Source: an uncultured Acidobacteriota bacterium
Lineage (GTDB): Bacteria; Acidobacteriota; Blastocatellia; Pyrinomonadales; Pyrinomonadaceae
DNA length: 64,000 nt
Direction of reading: 5' to 3'
NCBI GenBank assembly: GCA_937873515.1
Contig: CALMYB010000010.1
Location: forward strand, 1-64,000
A program made the translations under genes and the position numbers. Below are positions 61,336 to 64,000 of the stretch, piece by piece. The notes below the pieces were generated by a model. That model had not been told where the DNA came from. It made no database searches and worked only from the letters and a program-made list of their open reading frames with translations. Numbering within the stretch: position 1 is the first letter of the stretch; each line of letters begins with the position of its first letter.

Positions 61336-62463
61336 CTATGAAGTGAAGAGTGATTGTTGATCCTTCGCTGGTTCCTGCGATATCGCAATTGAGGTTGAAG
61401 TAGCGTCGGCGTTCGTGTCCGCCTTCTCGGCAGTTTTGTTGGGACTTTTCGACCCCGTCTTGGGAGTTCGCTTTCTCGTTGCGGCCTGCTCCTTCTTCAT
61501 CCTCTCGGCGGCCAACAGAGGTAGGGAGTTTCTATACCGTTCCAGAGCCGCCGATACCGCATTTGACAGATCTAGCTCACCACTTTCGCTACACCGGTTA
61601 ATAAATGTGACTTCAGGAGCAAAGTCATGCGAACGCACACTTATAACGTAATCTCTTGTTCCCATGGATTCGGGCAGCAACTGAATCACTGCCGTGATGG
61701 TGCATGCGTCAAAGTTGTACGGTTCCTTTTCAGATAGAACGACTGACCGTACGGACGGTTCAGTAGCGATTATGTCTGAGACTAATTCATCGCTTGAGGT
61801 CATTAACTGAGCAGCTTCAACAACTTCCTCGACACAAGTAACCGGAACAATTGCATCGTTATCTTCGGATTCTTCGATGGTGATATTCGGTTCCCGAGTC
61901 GAAGTGGAATTCTGTTCTACCCGTGGATCACCCGTTGGCTCGACGATTCCAAAAGGCTCCAAAGGGTCCAACATCGAAACGATCTCTTCTTCGCATTCAG
62001 GTTTACATTCGTTCGCGTACGATGGTCGATCTTCGACGGATCTCTGCGAACCTACGATACCGAGAAATTCGTCTTTTGCTTCGACGACAGATTCGGTCTT
62101 GATAGCGGTCTGCTGTCCAGCAGGTATTGGCGGACTGATTGAAACGGCGTTTTGTGTTGCAACCGGAATCGGAGACGGGACTGGCGTAGATGATCGTTGA
62201 ACGGTCTCACGTTCTAGATCGCGTAGCTTTTCCAGAAACTTGCTCAGAAAAATGTTCCGGATCGTTACTTCTTCCTGCGACCGGGTCATGTACTCCGCAC
62301 CTTTCCAGAGTTCCAACCCGATCTGCTGATTTGTCTGCCCGCTGCTTTGAAATCCCGCGTTCTGACTTACTTCGGACGCGAGCGTTTGGGCTGTAAAGAT
62401 CAGTTGTTCGATCTTCTCGCGATTATCAAGAGGAATAAAAGACCCGCTATTCAGAATTTCCAT
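61336..62463 (-). CDS. Low-complexity protein, possibly PRTRC protein E-like
   Basis: A 375-residue protein. Residues about 20-95 are helical; 95-255 are Pro/Ser/Glu-rich and probably disordered; 255-330 form a beta/alpha domain (TITAVIQLLPESMGTRDYVISVR, then NAVSAALERYRNSLPLLAAERMKKEQAA) that recalls the conserved part of PRTRC protein E; the rest is Lys/Thr/Ser-rich and disordered. The gene has its own leader after a terminator and begins the Ubl unit. Confidence 0.55.
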   Translation of the reverse strand: MEILNSGSFIPLDNREKIEQLIFTAQTLASEVSQNAGFQSSGQTNQQIGLELWKGAEYMTRSQEEVTIRNIFLSKFLEKLRDLERETVQRSSTPVPSPIPVATQNAVSISPPIPAGQQTAIKTESVVEAKDEFLGIVGSQRSVEDRPSYANECKPECEEEIVSMLDPLEPFGIVEPTGDPRVEQNSTSTREPNITIEESEDNDAIVPVTCVEEVVEAAQLMTSSDELVSDIIATEPSVRSVVLSEKEPYNFDACTITAVIQLLPESMGTRDYVISVRSHDFAPEVTFINRCSESGELDLSNAVSAALERYRNSLPLLAAERMKKEQAATRKRTPKTGSKSPNKTAEKADTNADATSTSIAISQEPAKDQQSLFTS

Positions 62464-62515
62464 ATCTCTATCTCCACAGTCCTATCTACCGCTCGTTTGT
62501 TCCCCAGTTATCGTC

Positions 62516-62554
62516 GAACAAAAAGCGAAAGGTTCGCGAAACCTCGCGAACCTT
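62516..62554 (-). terminator. Terminator between the activator and the Ubl cluster
   Basis: An 11-base inverted repeat AAGGTTCGCGA/TCGCGAACCTT (62529-62539 with 62544-62554) with a 4-base loop. On the minus strand a T-rich run follows. It separates the activator gene from the E-like gene, so these are two transcription units. Confidence 0.75.
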
Positions 62555-62579
62555 CACACCCAGAAAAGTTTGTGTCATT

Positions 62580-63626
62580 TTATGCTGCAGCCGCGTATGA
62601 GCTCGCCGGATTTGACGGAGATACGAACCGTTCCTGATTCTTTTTAAGAATCCGCGAAATCGTTGAATGAGTGGTATTGATCGAACGCGCGGCCCGTCGC
62701 AGATTTCCGTTTGATCGCTTTAGGGCGTGTTCGACAAACATTGCGGCGGCCTTGATGTAGACGCTATCAAGATCGTCTGTCGCAGGGTCGAGCGTGACGG
62801 TGAGGTAGTTGTTATCCTTTTCGTCAGCTAGTTCTAGTTCGGAACGGAATCTGGTCTCTCCACTTAGCATACTGTTGACGACCTGAAGAGTGATCGCCGG
62901 TTCGTCAATAGTTTCGACTGCAAGGCGGGTTGCGAAATTTCTAATCTCTCGATAGTTCCCCTTCCATTCGAGTTCTTGGATCGCTATAAGAACTTCTTTT
63001 TCGATTTGTACAGGCACCTCCAGTCCTATTGTGCCTCTATCAGTCTCTAACTGGTCGAGGAATGTCTCGACAATTCTTTCCTTTTGATAACGAAGCGGCA
63101 AGGTTTCAAGCTGAAGGATATTCAGACGGTCGAAGAGATCGGCTCTAAATGTCCCGTTCTTGACCATTGATCGGAGATCCCTTGAAGTCGCGGCAACAAC
63201 TCGCACATCAATTTCGCGTTCCATGGTTCCGCCAACCCGACGAATGCGTCTTTCTTCGACCGCTTTCAGAAACTTCGCCTGAAGTCCAAGCGAGAGTTCT
63301 CCGATCTCGTCGAGGAAGAGTGTCCCGCCTTGTGCGGCTTCGAACAGACCCGCTTTCGCAGCGATTGCACCAGTGAATGCACCTCGCTCGTATCCAAAAA
63401 GCTCTGACTCCAAAAGTTCAGACGCAAAACTGGCGCAGTTAACGCTTACAAAATCTCGTTTCGACCTGGGACTAAGATCGTGCATTTGGTGGGCAATGGT
63501 TGTCTTTCCAGTACCTCTTTCTCCAGTAATTAGGACGTAATGCGGAACCCTGGCGAATAGGAGGATTTTCTCATCCAGGATCGATCTTCCCTTGAAAGCT
63601 CTACCATCAAAATATTTATCGGCCAT
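62580..63626 (-). CDS. Sigma-54-dependent AAA activator (no receiver domain)
   Basis: About 348 residues: no receiver, a sigma-54 AAA+ domain (about 15-245; Walker A GERGTGKT, GAFTGA loop, GGTLFLDEIG) and a C-terminal Fis-type HTH (NLRRAARSINTTHSTISRILKKN). The arginine pair in FRADLFDRLN is intact. With no sensory domain it may be controlled by protein partners or by level. The ATG at 63626 follows GGGAGAAG; the longer frame to 63716 looks non-coding. Likely regulator of the downstream Ubl genes. Confidence 0.87.
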   Translation of the reverse strand: MADKYFDGRAFKGRSILDEKILLFARVPHYVLITGERGTGKTTIAHQMHDLSPRSKRDFVSVNCASFASELLESELFGYERGAFTGAIAAKAGLFEAAQGGTLFLDEIGELSLGLQAKFLKAVEERRIRRVGGTMEREIDVRVVAATSRDLRSMVKNGTFRADLFDRLNILQLETLPLRYQKERIVETFLDQLETDRGTIGLEVPVQIEKEVLIAIQELEWKGNYREIRNFATRLAVETIDEPAITLQVVNSMLSGETRFRSELELADEKDNNYLTVTLDPATDDLDSVYIKAAAMFVEHALKRSNGNLRRAARSINTTHSTISRILKKNQERFVSPSNPASSYAAAA

Positions 63627-63801
63627 AACGTAACTTCTCCCACATGCGGCGTTCGGTTTCGCAGAGATGTTTCGGCTACAAATCCGGTCTTCCCGTGCGA
63701 GAAGAACCCGATTCACTACTTCAACATTTGAGCCTGCATAACTAAAAACCCGCGATAAGCGCGCTGGTTACCTTTTATATGCCCTTTTTTTCTGATTTGT
63801 T

Positions 63802-64000
63802 CTACATCGCAAATGTTTCGTTCAATAGCGGCATACCGTTCTGATCTACAAGCACTTTTGCGGAGCAGCCAAGACTGTTCACGAATTCGAGAGCTGGTTC
63901 GATAAGCCATTCTGGGAGGTTTACAGGTTCCTGTTTTGTGAGTTCCTCGGTTGCGGCCAGTAATTCCGGAAGAAAAGAGATGCTTGTCGATTCCGGCGGA
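63802..64000 (-). CDS. Partial CDS running off the right edge, hypothetical
   Basis: A minus-strand frame is open from the window end to a TAG at 63802-63804 and gives 65 residues, including FLPELLAATEELTKQEPVNLPEWLIEPALEFVNSLGC and VLVDQNGMPLLNETFAM. Codon and residue composition look like a real protein, whereas the overlapping shorter frame (63716-63910) does not. Family not recognised. It lies upstream of the activator on the same strand, so it may belong to the same system. Confidence 0.55.
   Translation of the reverse strand, partial: PPESTSISFLPELLAATEELTKQEPVNLPEWLIEPALEFVNSLGCSAKVLVDQNGMPLLNETFAM

Noticed and set aside
62464..62515. Sigma-54 promoter ahead of the PRTRC-E-like gene
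   Set aside because: A GG-N10-GC can be found, but the -12 TTGC is missing; too weak to list despite the sigma-54-type activator upstream.
63737..63770. Terminator after the partial gene at the right edge
   Set aside because: CGCG-N5-CGCG followed by Ts on the minus strand is present, but the outer stem is interrupted, so the support is too thin.
63716..63910. A 64-codon minus-strand open frame
   Set aside because: Its composition is basic and repetitive, and it overlaps a better coding frame that runs off the window edge to a stop at 63802.
1..64000. CRISPR arrays, insertion sequences, transposases, rRNA operons
   Set aside because: Read on both strands; no repeat-spacer array, transposase motif or rRNA sequence was seen.

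Overview
The window looks like a chromosomal accessory region of a Gram-negative bacterium with moderate G+C. Protein style (three HME-RND systems, TonB receptor with a carboxypeptidase-regulatory N-domain, many M56/BlaI and DUF4198-type proteins) suggests Acidobacteriota, perhaps Blastocatellia/Pyrinomonadaceae. That placement is inference; there is no rRNA or marker gene here.

Left edge (1-1030): a broken reading frame, a strong terminator, and the 3' half of a tRNA-Pro(GGG) gene without its 5' half. The tRNA fragment plus terminator is what one end of an integrated element leaves behind, so everything to the right may be a genomic island whose other end lies beyond the window. No integrase or transposase is visible.

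1.0-46.4 kb is a metal-resistance region, almost all on the minus strand. It holds (a) a CusA/C/B copper/silver efflux operon with a lipoprotein, a Cys-rich secreted protein, a YHS protein and a class II amidotransferase; (b) a CzcC/B/A operon followed by a PII-like protein, CzcD and DUF3703, controlled probably by an adjacent NtrC-type two-component pair and a sigma-54-like promoter; (c) a CusRS-type pair with PepSY, porin-like and COG4705 membrane proteins; (d) a MerR-controlled Cu+-ATPase operon (YHS, CopA, methyltransferase, two DUF4198 proteins) with a textbook 20-bp-spacer MerR promoter; and (e) a ten-gene operon for a third RND pump with cupredoxin, DUF305 and FixH/YtkA-like periplasmic proteins, ended by a strong terminator near 35.05 kb.

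46.7-64 kb carries a different system in two minus-strand halves. The left half (51.8 to 46.7 kb) encodes DUF2958, a coiled-coil protein, a 138-residue protein of phage/plasmid type, a Ycf46-like AAA protein with altered Walker A and B residues, DUF1257 (Ycf35-like), DUF2997 and a radical SAM protein. The right half (64 to 57.8 kb) encodes a sigma-54-type AAA activator and a PRTRC-like, ubiquitin-pathway-like set: a proline-rich PRTRC-E-like protein, a ubiquitin-like PRTRC-C-like protein, a PRTRC-F-like protein, an E2-like PRTRC-B protein, a JAB/JAMM protease and a ThiF/E1 enzyme. Between them sits a plus-strand block: BlaI with two palindromic operators, an M56 zinc protease fused to a complete penicillin-binding domain, and three AT-rich genes for secreted hydrolases that look acquired. 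The combination of E1/E2/Ubl/JAB genes with a radical SAM, DUF2997/DUF1257 and an apparently degenerate AAA protein is the most unusual content of the window.
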